From Adiantum capillus-veneris (lineage: Eukaryota; Streptophyta; Polypodiopsida; Polypodiales; Pteridaceae), in the NCBI GenBank assembly GCA_014529385.2, contig CM043962.1:50813405-50877404 (forward strand): a stretch of DNA of 64,000 bases, in the 5' to 3' direction. The number at the start of each line of letters is the position of its first letter. The stretch's first letter is position 1. The translations under genes were made by a program, and so were the position numbers. The notes under the pieces were generated by a model. The model searched no databases, had not been told where the DNA came from, and was given only the letters and a program-made list of their open reading frames with translations. This document shows, piece by piece, positions 48,721 through 60,450 of this stretch.

Positions 48721-49696
48721 GTAATTATATATAGTGAATAGTGTGCTAACCGTGGTCTTTTAGCTAGGCAAATCCTTGGGGAGTGTATTCGAGTGCCGGG
48801 TATAGTCATCTCCTTGTGAATTGACCTAAGGTTACAGAGTCACAGGTCCTTTTTTTTGGGCCAAACGTGATTCTTAATTCGGTAACCACATCTAAAAAAT
48901 TTTAATTCGTTTACCGATATAAAGGTACAAAACCAAAACAACTGAAAACTTGGAGAATCATGCTCATTGAGAAAAAGCCATTGGTCCAAATGAGGGCTGT
49001 AATTGGTTTTAGAAGATGAGCATATGTCAATGACGAGTCAATAGTCAAGGGTCGGATGTCCTATACTAGTGTACCGGGCATATAAAGATCCTGGAAGTCT
49101 TGCATTTAAGTTGATTTACACTTGTGACTCCACAATATAAGAGCTATAATCCTTGATTGGGTTAAAATAGCTTTTATATATTGAATTGGTTGCATGGGTG
49201 GGCTACAATCCTTCATTGGGTACAAGTAGTCCTCAATTGAGTGATTATATTGAAGATTTATTTGCATTAGTTCATGCATTGGTTTATACAGAGAGTGCAT
49301 TATGTATTATGATAGATTATTAGTGCATGAAATTACCAATCATATATTTTATTGCTTTCGTTTGTATTTTTGTAGCAAATAAAATTAGATGTGTCTTATT
49401 GTTTGCAAGTCAAAGTGGACATATAAATAATCATTATAATAATAATTGCATAGAGAGATTCATAGCATTGTTATAGTTATTATGCCATGCATAGACTACA
49501 TTGCAATGTGTATGGTTGCTCACAATATAGGTGATCGATATGTGGATTGACTAGCGTGCATTGAAAATCTCATATTGTGCATCATGGTAACTTTCATATT
49601 GAATGGTTTTTAAATTATAATATATATTGAAAATAAGAAAAATGTTTCAAAAACTGAACATCTTGTTCTTTTGTCTTCAATTTTAATTTAAAAGCA

Positions 49697-51884
49697 ATGG
49701 AGCAAAATGTGGGCACAAGTGGTACGAAGAAGCCAAAGAATAAAAAAGCTCCTGGCAAAGAGTGGGATTATGCTCACAACATATGTGGCCGATATATGGA
49801 GTGGCAATGTAAATTTTGTCACACAACAAAATCAAGCGGTGCACCACATATTAGGGATCATTTTCTGGGTAGCGCTAAAAACAATTGTAAGAAATGTGAA
49901 CATCCTCAGGCACCTGCAGTTGCAAAGCGTTGAGAGAAGAGCTCGCCAAAAAGGGTGGCAAGAGACAATAAATATATAGCTCTGTGGCTTCAAGTCAAGA
50001 GTTCCCAGAGCCAAATATTAACTCCACAGATCTTGTAGTGATACCAACTAACCTTGGAGAACAACATGCGCAAGGAGAGAAAAATTCCAAGCAGTGCTCC
50101 TTTTAAACGTCACAATGAAGGTGGACTTTGTCAAATGCGTCAAAAATCATTACATCAAAGCTTTCGAGTGTAGTCTCTAGAAGAAGCACAAACTGTACTC
50201 GCCAAAGCAATATTCTTTACTGGAAGTGCTTTGGTCATGGTAGACATCAATCATTGGAAGGCTGCTTGGAAGAAAATCAGTGAGTTTGGTCCAGGATTTT
50301 CAGCTCCTTCTTATCACACAATAAGAAATGTTTTCTTGGACAAATGTCACATCGAAGTCAAAGAGTGTATTGGCAAAATAATACTTGGGAATATTTTGCT
50401 TTCAGGATGTACGATTGTGAGTGATGGCTGGTCAAATGTTCAGAGAAGACCGCTGATCAATGTAATGTTGGTTTGTCCAAGGGGAGAAACATTTATAAAG
50501 GTGATTGATAGTTTTGGTGCAATTAAAAGTGGAAAGTACATTTCTGAGGTCTTGATTAATGTAATTAAAGAAATTGGTGCTGAACATGTCGTTCAAGTAG
50601 TCATGGACAATGCAAAGAATTGTAAAAACGCCAGTAAATTAATAAAGAAGTGCTTTCCACACATTTTTGCCAATGGTTGTAATACGCACAGCTTGAACTT
50701 GGTGCTGAAAGATTGGTACACTAGTGAAGAAAGCACATGGTTCGCCAAAACAATTGATGCAGCACGTCAGGTTGTGAAATTTATCTTGAAATGACAAAGA
50801 GTGCTTGATTTGTATAGGATACACATGTCAGTGATGTTGAAACTTTCTACTGAAACTCGGTTCTGCACACACTTTTATACCTTGGAATCACTTCTCCGTA
50901 ATAAATGCATTGTGATTGACACATTCAATTGTGTGGCCTTTGATGAATGGCAGCTTGAGCAGAAAGAAAAAGTGAAAGATAAAATTATATGTCTACGTGG
51001 TAATGTAAACAAGGTTGCTTGGTGGAGGAGTGTAATGGATGCATAGCATGTAATGATGCCCGTTATGTTCGCGATCCGCAATCTTGATCAAAGGGCGCCA
51101 AACTTGGGCAAAGTGTGGATGACATGGTGGTCAGTCTAACAGAGTCTTGAAAATCTTGAAGAGCTAAAAGAGTCTGTAGTAGAGAAGGAGTGGCGATTAC
51201 CATTCTCTGGCAAACAACAAAAAAATTTGGCTAAGTATTTTCATACAAGGTGGAAGAGCGCTCATAGTCCACTCCATAGTGTTGCTTACATGCTCGATCC
51301 AGAGTATTGGAATTTATATCTGATGTCCAATACAAAGGTGGTAAGCGATTTCTATCCCGTGGTCAACATGTTCTACTCCAACGTTCAGGACCGAGTTGAT
51401 TGCATCAAAGAAATAAGTGCATTTAGATTAAAAGAAGGTCCTTTTGCGAATGATTTTGTACCGGTAATGGCAAAAGAGCAACCTGCATGAAAGTGGTGGA
51501 TGATCTATCTTATGTCCCCTTGCAATGAAAGTACTCGCACAATGTGCAGCAAACTCAAGTTTAGAGAGAAACTGGAGTATGTACAAGTATGTTCACAGAA
51601 CTATTCGCAACTAACTATTACCAGACAGAGCAGAAAAATTAGTGTATATGTTATGCAACGAAAAGATATTGAATCACATCGAAAGTGCTGGCTACGAGGA
51701 GAAAATGCCAGCCTGGTTGTATGATTGTCAAAACAAAGATGAAGAAGAGTTCAATGTTGGTGTATCTCAATGCATTGTAGACGAAATAGAAGAGAATTTG
51801 ATAATAGATGTAGAGGTTGAATTACAAGGAGAACAACAACACTCAAACTTAGAACCAAATAACAACTCAACTGATTTAATATAG
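49697..51884 (+). pseudogene. hAT transposase (BED finger, DUF659, dimerisation domain), broken
   Basis: The start gives MEQNVGTSGTKKPKNKKAPG, followed by a BED zinc finger: WQCKFCHTTKSSG and HIRDH, with C-X2-C...H-X3-H spacing. The DUF659 part of the catalytic region is clear (YHTIRNVFLDKC, LLSGCTIVSDGWSNVQRRPL, VVQVVMDNAKNCKNASKLI, GCNTHSLNLVLKDW). The C-terminal hAT dimerisation block is recognisable across frames (SSLERNWSMYKYVH, DRAEKLVYMLCNEKIL). Breaks include stops at 49931, near 50034, at 50792 and 51044, and frame changes near 51120 and 51640. The protein would have cut and pasted the element. It cannot be made intact now. Confidence 0.9.
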
Positions 51885-51996
51885 CTTGAGAGTAGAACGA
51901 GTAAATGTCAAAAACTATTGTAAAAGACCTTGTATTCAAATGGGTTTTAAGTAATTACAATGCTTCATATTCGCGATAGTACATAGTTTGTCGATC

Positions 51997-52683
51997 TCAA
52001 TTGTGTTGCCCTGAAGTAGCATCTTGCTCATCAAACAGATTTCTAATTGTGCTAGGGATATCTGGGGGTGCTTTCTTGAATTTATATTCATTTGCCATGC
52101 CAAACATAAGATATATTCCTTGTGGAATATCTTGTGAACAGATTGCGCACCGACTACTATTTTGCATTAAACGAATAAGACGAACTAAATGATAATAATG
52201 ACCACATATCAATGTATAATATCCACTCAATCCGTCAAAATTCTTGTAGAAAACTGAACATTGGGAAGATGAGGATGCATCTGAAGTAGACAAGGGGACT
52301 AACTCCGGATGCATGACAAGGTGGCTAATGTGTGTTCCTTGTACAGGTGTTGGATACACTCGTTGTGTCATATTTTGAACGTCCTGACTTAAGTGGTGAA
52401 TGCTTTTCTCCATCCGGACTTGTGAGGGTTGGGGTGTCTGGGTGGCTATAGAAAGCCGTGTTATTTTTGCATCTTTCTCTGCCAACTATGTCGTGTAAAT
52501 ATCCTTCTCTCTTTTTAACTGTAGATCGGCACTTTCCAGTATCATGCCAGCTCATCTCAGGTGAATAGGTACCCCAATGCATAAATGCTGCTCGCTTTTG
52601 TGTATGCATCTGTGCTCTGTGGATCGTATAGTTCGAGACAAATCCACGTTCGCTTAGTCATCTCGGCATTCCCTGCTCTCTGT
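51997..52683 (-). pseudogene. kinase-RING gene, 3' part (kinase C-lobe end, coiled coil, RING-like domain)
   Basis: Just left of the inserted gypsy element the minus strand reads TWICLELYDPQSTDAYTK then ASSIYALGYLF. This is kinase subdomains VIII-IX, with LELYDP at the APE position. Two stops and a frameshift follow. A charged linker comes next (DLQLKREKDIYTT, stop, LAEKDAKITRL). A RING-like module follows: CSVFYKNF, then GYYTLICGHYYHLVRLIRLM, then SRCAICS. Two positions where RING fingers have Cys are changed (CSVF for CxxC, HLVRL for HxxCL), so zinc binding would be impaired. The frame ends at 51997, about 110 bp from the hAT transposase end on the other strand. Confidence 0.75.
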
Positions 52684-53753
52684 TGTAATAGGACTAATTT
52701 TTGAAGTTCTTAAAGTCGAAAAGAATGTAGTAGGCCATATCTTTTGTTTAGTACGATTTGAAAGATGGTTGCATAGTCTATTAGATAGAGCTTACATGAA
52801 TGTGTTTAAGATATTAAGAGAGAAAATATATTATGTTCTTTTTAATTAATACATTAAAGACATATTGCATAAAGATTAATGAATAATAGATAGTCTCTGT
52901 CTATGAACAATATAATAAAAAAATGTAGTTAAAATTGAGATTTTTATTAATATCAATGTTTTATATTTATGTGTTTTAGCTTAAAATGCATGGGTAGGGT
53001 TAAAATAAGTTGAAAAAGTAGTGGAGATCCAAAAATAGGATTTTTATGAGTCGCAATCTAAAAGTTGGGTTTTCAGCCAAAGAAAAACGTTTTCTGAAAT
53101 TCTGTCCACGCAACCTTGTAGACCAGACTTGTTCCCGTCGTTTTGAGTATCTGGAAGCTTATATTCTGAGTTTGTATCACAAAGTTATGATAGAAACAAA
53201 TTGTCAGCAGTGACAAGACAGCCTATAAGCAGCAAAACAGGTTAGCTTACAAACAAATATACACAGGTAATATCTCTTTTGTTTCATCCAATCAAGAAGT
53301 GATTATACTCTTTTATGATGGTACAAAATGATGTTTTGAATTTGATTATCATGTTGATTTGGTTGCACGGAGTATGTTCTTTTGGCTATTTTTTAGACGA
53401 TGCAGAAACCAATGTGTGAAACAGGATTTGTGCAAGGTGTCATGAGATTGAGATTATGATCGTGTTACGATTCCAATTATGATCGTTGTTGAGATCAAGA
53501 GATTGAGATTGAGAGTGAGAGTGTGATTGAGATTGAGATTGTGCACAAGATTAAGATTGAGAGTGAGAGTGAGAGTGAGAGTGTGATTGAGATAGCTCGG
53601 GGGTGGTCGGGAGGTTATGAAACGAGCTATGCTCTTCTTGTAATGATTACTTTGTATCCATACAGACTCTTTATTTGTATCTGTTTACTCTGCGTACTCT
53701 GTATATTATTTGTTCATTATCAATGTATTTGCCTCTCCCCCTGTCGCGTCACA
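52684..53753 (+). repeat. left LTR (1,070 bp)
   Basis: Matches 55651-56734 with few differences. The largest is in a GAGATT/GAGAGT simple repeat near 53500-53590 that is longer in the right LTR. Ends TG...CA. Confidence 0.95.
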
Positions 53754-53755
53754 AG

Positions 53756-53767
53756 TGGTATCAGAGC
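53756..53767 (+). promoter_or_regulatory. primer-binding site (initiator-Met tRNA type)
   Basis: TGGTATCAGAGC lies two bases after the left LTR end. Confidence 0.9.
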
Positions 53768-53788
53768 AGTTTCAGTTCTGTGGTAGCG

Positions 53789-54203
53789 ATGGAAGTATAT
53801 GAGCATCGATTGAAGGAACAAGCGGAGATTATTCGATGGCTCAATAAAGATCTCAACAGATGCGAGAAAGCGGATAAAGTAAAGAGAATAGCTGGTGCAG
53901 CAAGACAAAGTGGAGGAGAAGATTGAAGTTAAACATGGAAACGGTCCATCGCTGTCTCCAAAAGATGAAGGATCAAAGAATAAGAAACGGAAGAGGAGCA
54001 ATGATCAAGACGATGACGATGCGAGAGAAGCTGCGAGATCAATCAAGTTTTCAAGAAGGAGCAAGGCCACCATACTTTCAAATGCTCGAACAAAGTCATT
54101 GATAAGGAAATATGTACCAAGATGGTTGAATTGGAGACTATTGACAATACGGATGAAAAAGGTAAGTCATCTAACCCTTTTTTATGAAGCTCTATATCTT
54201 TGA
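53789..54203 (+). pseudogene. gypsy gag N-terminal remnant
   Basis: Starts at the ATG at 53789 (MEVYEHRLKEQAEIIRWLNK, a short amphipathic helix). After a one-base shift near 53890 it continues with a highly charged stretch (KDEGSKNKKRKRSNDQDDDD). Position just after the primer-binding site supports gag. No capsid core or zinc knuckle follows. Confidence 0.6.
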
Positions 54204-54689
54204 TGCATCATTTGAAAGCTTCTATGATCAAAGTCATGCAAAAAATTTAAGATTTGAATTTGAATTTCTTAATTGATTGGAGTAGTACACATTGATTCTT
54301 CTCCTCTAACCTGGCTGAGAATTTAAATATGAAATTAAACTGAGAAATCAAGAGACTTGTGGACTTATTTAGTGATAAAAAAATTTTCACGAAAGAAATT
54401 TTTTTTTCTAATTTTTTTTTTTTGTCTTTTTCTTTGAATAATGATAATCATGAGGGCGATTTCTTTTATATCATACACATGTATGTAATTATTGATATAG
54501 TTTGGGTGATCGAAAATTTACATTTTGATTGATTTTGAAGGAAAAAAAAAGAAATAAATTTCGAATGGAGAATAGAGAAGAAAAAGGGATTCTAAGTCTA
54601 TTCTAATTTTCTTTATGAAATTGAAAAGGGGATTTCCACAAGGGTGTGAGACCTTCATAATTTTTGTAAGCAGATTAAAAGATGGAAAA

Positions 54690-55160
54690 AAAAGGGGGGG
54701 GGAGAAAATCTAGAGTATGTGGAAAAGCTTCTTGATGAGTTTAACAATGTTTTTCCTGATGACCCGCCCGGTATGCCTCCTTCTAGATCATTAAACCATG
54801 GGATTGACCTATATCTAGGATCTGAACCGTACTCTAGGGTCCCTTACAGATTCAACATAGATGAGATTTTGTGAAAAAATGTGATGCAAGCGGGGAATAA
54901 ATGGGATGTGTCTTACGTCAAGAGGAGAGAGTTGTGGAGAATTATGAATCTAGAAAGTTGAGAAGATATGAAGTGAATTATCCTATACATGATTTGAAAT
55001 TAGGAGCTGTTGTTCATGCATTGAAGCATTAGCGTCATTTGCTGCTTGGTGTGAAATTTGAATCAAGGACTGATCATCCGAGCTTAAAAGATAGTTTCAC
55101 TTAGCCATTACTTAATTATACGTAGAAGCAGTGAGTTCAACAACTGTGTGAGTATGATTT
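54690..55160 (+). pseudogene. gypsy RT start joined to RNase H (RT core deleted)
   Basis: EEFNNVFP-type RT entry is seen (LDEFNNVFPDDPPGMPPSRS, then YSRVPYRFN). It is followed after about 50 bp by RNase H sequence (MGCVLRQE, ESRKLRRYEVNYPIHDLKLG, RHLLLGVKFESRTDHPSLK). The palm with the YxDD motif is absent, showing a deletion of several hundred base pairs inside pol. Stops at 54872, 55030 and 55102 and frame changes add to the damage. Confidence 0.85.
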
Positions 55161-55650
55161 TAATCAAAAATATTTTGCTAGAAAAGAGACAATATCACCA
55201 TTACCTTGCGTTAAAGGCCAATACGTAATATCATTTATGTGGTCTATAGTGATTTGATTGATTAAGTTTGATATGAAGTGAATAATGATTGCTTTTACTC
55301 TAACATTCTCTTATCTAAGTCCTTGTGTGAGCGAGATGTTTGAGAAGATATTTTGTTTACATAAGGATTATTTGTATTATAATGATTGCTTATGTGTGTT
55401 TGTAAATTCTTCTTTGAAATATCCAATTTTGTGAGAATTCCAACAAAATATATTTATTTAGGTAATCTTATTCTAAAGAAAAGATATGAAGGCAGCACTA
55501 GAAACCAATCTAATTGTAGAGTTATACAACTTAGAAGTAGGATTCTTCCGATCATGTAAAAGATTCCTCTTAGATTGAATTTCATGTTTTGTATGTTGAA
55601 AACCCCTCTTTCCAACTCTGAGGACAGAGTTAATTTTGATAAGGAGAGAA

Positions 55651-56734
55651 TGTAATAGGACTAATTTTTGAAGTTCTTAAAGTCGAAAAGAATTTAGTAG
55701 GCCATATCTTTTGTTTAGCACGATTTGAAAGATGGTTGCATAGTCTATTAAATAGAGCTTATATGAATGAGTTTAAGATATTAAGAGAGAAAATATATTA
55801 TGTTCTTTTTAAGTAATACATTAAAGACATATTTCATAAAGATTAATGAATAACAGATAGTTTGTCTATGAACAATATAATAAAAAAACGTAGTTAAAAT
55901 TGAGATTTTTATTAATATCAATGTTTTATATTTATGTGTTTTAGCTTAAAATGCATGGGTAGGGTTAAAATAAGTTGAAAAAGTAGTGGAGATCCAAAAA
56001 TAAGGTTTTTATGAGTCGCGACCTAAAAGTTGGGTTTTCAGCCAAAGAAAGACATTTTTTGCGATTCTGTCCACGTTGCCTTGTAGACCAGACCTGTTCC
56101 GTCGTTTTGAGTACCTGGAAGCTTATATTCTGAGTTCGTATCACAAAGTTATGATAGAATCAAATTGTCAGTAGCGACAAGATAGCCTACAAGCAGCAAA
56201 ACAAGTTAGCTTACAAACAAATATACACAGGTAATATCTCTTTTGTTTCATCCAATCAAGAAGTGATTATACTCTTTTATGATGGTACAAAATGATGTTT
56301 TGAATTTGATTATCATGTTGATTTGGTTACACGGAGTATGTTCTTTTGGCTATTTTTTAGACGATGCAGAAACCAATGTGTGAAACAGGATTTGTGCAAG
56401 GTGTCATGAGATTTAGATTATGATCGTGTTGCGATTTCGATTATGATCATTGTTGAAATCAAGAGATTGAGATTAAGAGTGTGATTGTGATTGAGATTGA
56501 GAGTGAGAGTGTGATTGAGATTGAGATTGTGCACAAGATTGAGAGTGAGAGTGAGAGTGAGAGTGTGATTGAGATAGCTCGGGGGTGGTCGGGAGGTTAT
56601 GAAACGAGCTATGCTCTTCTTGTAATGATTACTTTGTATCCATACAGACTCTTTATTTGCATCTGTTTACTCTGCGTACTCTATATATTCTTTGTTCATT
56701 ATCAATGTATTTGCCTCTCCTGTGTCGCGTCACA
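55651..56734 (+). repeat. right LTR (1,084 bp)
   Basis: Pairs with 52684-53753. Immediately preceded by the polypurine tract and followed by the proposed target duplication 'tatgt'. Confidence 0.95.
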
Positions 56735-57287
56735 TATGTGCATTCAAAACTGCTTCGTTCGACTGTGTGCTTGGATGTACATAATTATTTGTTGCGCGCT
56801 TAGGTGGTGTTCTCAGCATCATACCCCAATCAATGATGCTGACGCGGGGTTTATTGGCGCGAGTAAAGCCCAACATTATGTTGAACGGGTGCAGGTCACT
56901 GTGCACTATATCGGCCGAGTGGGCAGCCGCAACACCATCGATTAAGGCATGACAAATGGTTGGCATCTGCTCGATCACTGCTTTGATCCGCACCATGTCT
57001 ATCTCGCTTATAGGAAGATTTGCTACAAGCAATGACCTCCAACCGTGTTGTAGCCTGTGCATGTGTCGTCTGAATAATCCGTGAGCAAATCATTAAGTGA
57101 CACATCATGTCGCCCACGGTACCCCCATTGTAGTATGGGAACATCGTGATCCAAGGAGCTTCTGTAGTAAACCCAATGCACCTTACAATGGAGGGGTGAA
57201 GCATTTGTATTCCTTCTCTGCCTGAAAGCTGTCAAATTTTGCCTCACTCCCTCCCTTTTAACATTTTCCCACATATGTAATGTGTTC
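56735..57287 (-). pseudogene. kinase-RING gene, 5' part (kinase N-lobe to activation segment)
   Basis: The minus strand reads FQAEKE-like helix C text, then after a one-base loss MLHPSIVRCIGFTTEAPWIT and MFPYYNGGTVGDMM, the N-lobe and hinge of a protein kinase. After another frame change the C-lobe reads VAAAHSADIVHSDLHPFNIM, with the catalytic Asp and the metal-binding Asn present and HSD in place of HRD. The DFG position reads IIDWGM. The frame runs to the retroelement edge and resumes beyond it at 52683. If the element and one target copy are removed, the frame is continuous across the site. No ATP-binding glycine loop was found upstream, so the first exon is missing or farther right. Confidence 0.78.
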
Positions 57288-58914
57288 TAGAAAAAATGAG
57301 ATGCCTTTAATGGTGTTTGATAGTATTTCTCCATTTTGAACATTGCATACACAATCTTGTCAATGGGAGCCTTGCATATATGTCATGTGGTCTTGATCGC
57401 CATGTTGTTTATGAGACATAGTAGATGATACATATATGGTTGCATGTGATATATCCTATCGTGATCACTCTAGTTGTGAAAGAAGTAGCCACAAATCAGA
57501 CAAGGGCCCACATCAATCTTGTGTATAAACTAGAGGTGGATACAATGCATTGAGATGCTTGATCATGGGCATGACCGATTTTCATTGAAACCACTCTTCC
57601 ATGTCATGGAGCTCATTCCTAAGCAACTTGATGTCTCTCTGCAAATTTGATTTCACTTGTATTTGCCCCCAATGTTTGCATGGAGGTACATAATTGTGTT
57701 TACTATTACTCCATGATGTCATGGGTCGACATAATGATGCTTGATCATGTGCAGGACCAACTTTTATTGACATCACTCTTCCATGTCATAGAGATCACGC
57801 CTAAGCATCTTGATGTCTCTCTGCAAATTTGATCTCACTTGTGCTTGCCCCCGATGTTTTCATGGAGGTACATAGTTGTGTTTACTATTACTCCATGGTG
57901 TTGTGGGTCTACATATATAATAGTGCAAGACAATGCATATCTTAGCTCTTCTCGTGACATTGTAACTATAACATTGCAGATATCCACTATGGCCTTGTTG
58001 GGTTTCCTATTGCTAAATTCCACTCACTTGTTTAGAACATATTTCATGTATAGCATCTTTGCAAACCACAGGGGGGGATACTCCATGTGCTAGAAGGTGT
58101 TTCCTATTAAGCATGAAAAATGGCCATTGTGTATATAAAAATATCTTACACAATACATTTATTCAACTTTATCATCCCCTTATTAAGGATGAAGACTTAT
58201 GACCATGCTTCCTTAACACTAGATTCGTAAGAGGACACTTTTATGTCCTTGGATACTTTTATGTCTTGATAACCATGCAATTTCCTAGAACTATTGTAGG
58301 ATATGCTAATTTGGTTTTTGATGGTTGATATTCACAAAGATAGTATATGAGCTTAAAAAAACTTAGAATTTTTTTGGGCTATTGATTTTGGCCCTAACAT
58401 TGTGTTTCACAAGGATTTTCCAGCCTAAATTGTTCCAAAAAACGTGTGTTGTTTTTTACCATTTTTTATAAAATTGGCCATAGACCACCCTAGAATGCCT
58501 CTAAGTGGCTTATATGGTACTGCCTAAATAGTCTTTGCCCTTCTAAAGGTTTTCTAATGCTTCTAAGGCATGATAAGCGTAGACATTAAAAGTTATTACT
58601 TTATTATTAAAAATTTGCCAAGCAGATTTAGGGAGAAATTTTTCACTTTTCTGATTTTTTTGGATATGTTTACGCTATACAAAGATAGTTTTGATTGTGC
58701 ATATAGTCCTAACTATGTTAGGCGTCTTGCATGAGTTTTTGGGGACCTAATACCCCAAATATCTAAAAATAAAAAGTCAAAAAGAAAATTCCACTTTATC
58801 AAAATCGCATTCATGTTGAATTAGAAATGTATTATATTCAACATTGGTCATTTTTCATAAAATCTAATATCTAACCAACCCAAATGATTTTCTCATATTA
58901 AACTGATCATTTAA
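57288..58914. other. AT-rich sequence with a 180-bp tandem duplication
   Basis: Two copies of a roughly 180-bp unit lie at about 57554-57733 and 57736-57910 ('gatgcttgatcatg', 'cactcttccatgtcat', 'tgatgtctctctgcaaattt', 'catggaggtacata'). On the minus strand both encode a coiled-coil-like peptide (SNLQRDIKLLRNELHDMEE and SNLQRDIKMLRRDLYDMEE). They may be decayed exons upstream of the kinase gene. From 58218 to about 58880 the sequence resembles 47080-47800 and is a dispersed repeat. Confidence 0.5.
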
Positions 58915-59142
58915 TGTGGGAGAATAAACGAGAGCAAGGGTTAGAATATAGACATGTGCTTACAGATCTATCTCAACACGAGGCCAATGGTAAAGGGGTC
59001 CAAATGAGAGATGGCTTGTCAAAGAGCAAGGGTAGTCAATGGAGCTTAAAAAACTTTAGGGTTAGCTTCATTAAAGACCTCCAAAGGTTAGTTTAAAAGT
59101 CCTTTGACCTTAGGTAAGCTAGAGCTGAGCTTCAGGTGGGAA

Positions 59143-59318
59143 CCTGGCCCAAGCTTGAGGTGCTTGTCGTGCTTGCTGACTAAGGTGCTTGAGGTGTTTG
59201 TTCTACTTGATAACAAAGGTGCTTATCGTGCTTGCTGACTAAGATGCTTAAGGTGCTTGTTGTGCTTTCCGACTAGGGAGCTTGAGGTGCTTGTGGGAAC
59301 ACTGACTAAGGTGCTTGG
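59143..59318 (+). repeat. minisatellite in the LTR, 'aggtgcttg' type
   Basis: Phrases such as 'gaggtgcttgtcgtgcttgctgactaag' recur about five times with variation over 175 bp (units near 34-60 bp). It lies within the proposed LTR. Confidence 0.75.
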
Positions 59319-60438
59319 GGGTAAGGTATTCAAAAAGTCAAATCCAATCCCTACTCAAGAGGGGGCGAGCCCTAAATCTAGGGGATGAGAGAAAACACAC
59401 ACACAAACACAAGGAAAGCCCAAGCCTCAAGATGCAGCAAGGACACATGTCAAGCCCCTACCCATGTTGCTCTCATGGCGTGTCTAAAGCCTATTGGTTG
59501 GCCTCCCAAGGGGTCCAATGATATTTTTTTAAGTTTAATCAATGGTTTTTTTCATTTATCAAGTCCTCTCTCGCAAAGGGGAAAGGGGAACACTTATCCT
59601 GAGGCTACCCTTGTTGTTTGATATGCCTCTTGCATGTGATTGGCTAGGCTTGGAAGGGTCCAATGAGCTTCAAGCACGAGCTACAAGGGGGGGTCGACCA
59701 AAGAAAGAAGAGGGGTTGCTTGGGGGGTATACTCTCCCACACACACTCACACACACTCTCATTGTGTGAAGTGCAAAGTGCAAGAGCTCCATCTCCTCTT
59801 TCCAAGCTAGTAAAGAAGCTGAGAACCTACACCAACACTCTTGGCTATGGAATGCAAATCCACGCTTGGTTCAATGCTTAAGCTTGACATCTTCTCCATC
59901 TTCATTACTATGCTATTATGTATGCTAGCAAGAAGAGTGATGATAAGTGAGGAACTACTTCTTTCTCCAATGGAATGTTTCTTCTTCCTCTTCCCTACCC
60001 TCATTCCCCGCTAGCTCTCTCCACCTTTGAAGGTGTTTGAGGCCTTGGGACTGAGGCTTGGGATAGTTAATTATTTTTACAAAGTTTATGTTATGCTTAT
60101 GATGCATGAAATTTTCCATCTTCATTGCATCAGCTAGGTCACAAGGAACAAAAAGATTGTATTGTACCAAGTCTCTCTTGATGGGAGAATCTATAATACA
60201 AGTGCCTATTGGAAGAGGGACCAGCTCCACATAAATCTGGTTCTCAACTGCTGGCAAGTTCTCTAAACTCTCTCTCTTGCAAAAGTATTGTTCATGCCAA
60301 GTTAACTCAGTACTATGTTTATGTTACTACCATCAATTAAGTTCACCCTCTATGCTCCCAAAGTAGTCTCACAAAAATGTTCTCTCTAGTTCTCTTAATT
60401 CCGCTATCCTCAAAGTTCATAGGCCATTTCCATTACAT

Positions 60439-60450
60439 TGGTATCAGAGC
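60439..60450 (+). promoter_or_regulatory. primer-binding site (initiator-Met tRNA type)
   Basis: TGGTATCAGAGC follows 'cattacat'. It defines the LTR end at 60437 and the plus-strand direction of the element. Confidence 0.85.

Larger units (their letters stand above)
48463..51884 (+). mobile_element. hAT transposon, left end proposed at 48463
   Basis: CAGGGATTTC at 48463 is a typical hAT-like terminus. It is followed by short inverted motifs (TAATCACG / CGTGATTA-like) and a GC-rich hairpin (48620-48720) of the kind often seen near hAT ends. The transposase remnant lies at 49697-51884. I could not find a matching right terminal repeat, so the right limit is only the end of the transposase. Confidence 0.6.
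52684..56734 (+). mobile_element. Ty3/gypsy retrotransposon with large internal deletion
   Basis: LTRs at 52684-53753 and 55651-56734 start TGTAATAGGAC and end GCGTCACA. A primer-binding site (53756-53767) and a polypurine tract (AAGGAGAGAA, 55641-55650) are in place. The 1.9-kb interior keeps a gag start, the beginning of RT and an RNase H piece, but lacks the RT catalytic core and integrase. The flanks 'tctgt' (52679-52683) and 'tatgt' (56735-56739) differ at one base and are probably the target duplication. The LTRs are very similar, so insertion is fairly recent. It could move only with enzymes supplied by a relative. Confidence 0.92.

Noticed and set aside
59340-59352. Candidate right terminal repeat of the hAT element ('aaatccaatccc')
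   Set aside because: It does not match the left end beyond a few bases and lies inside a later gypsy LTR.
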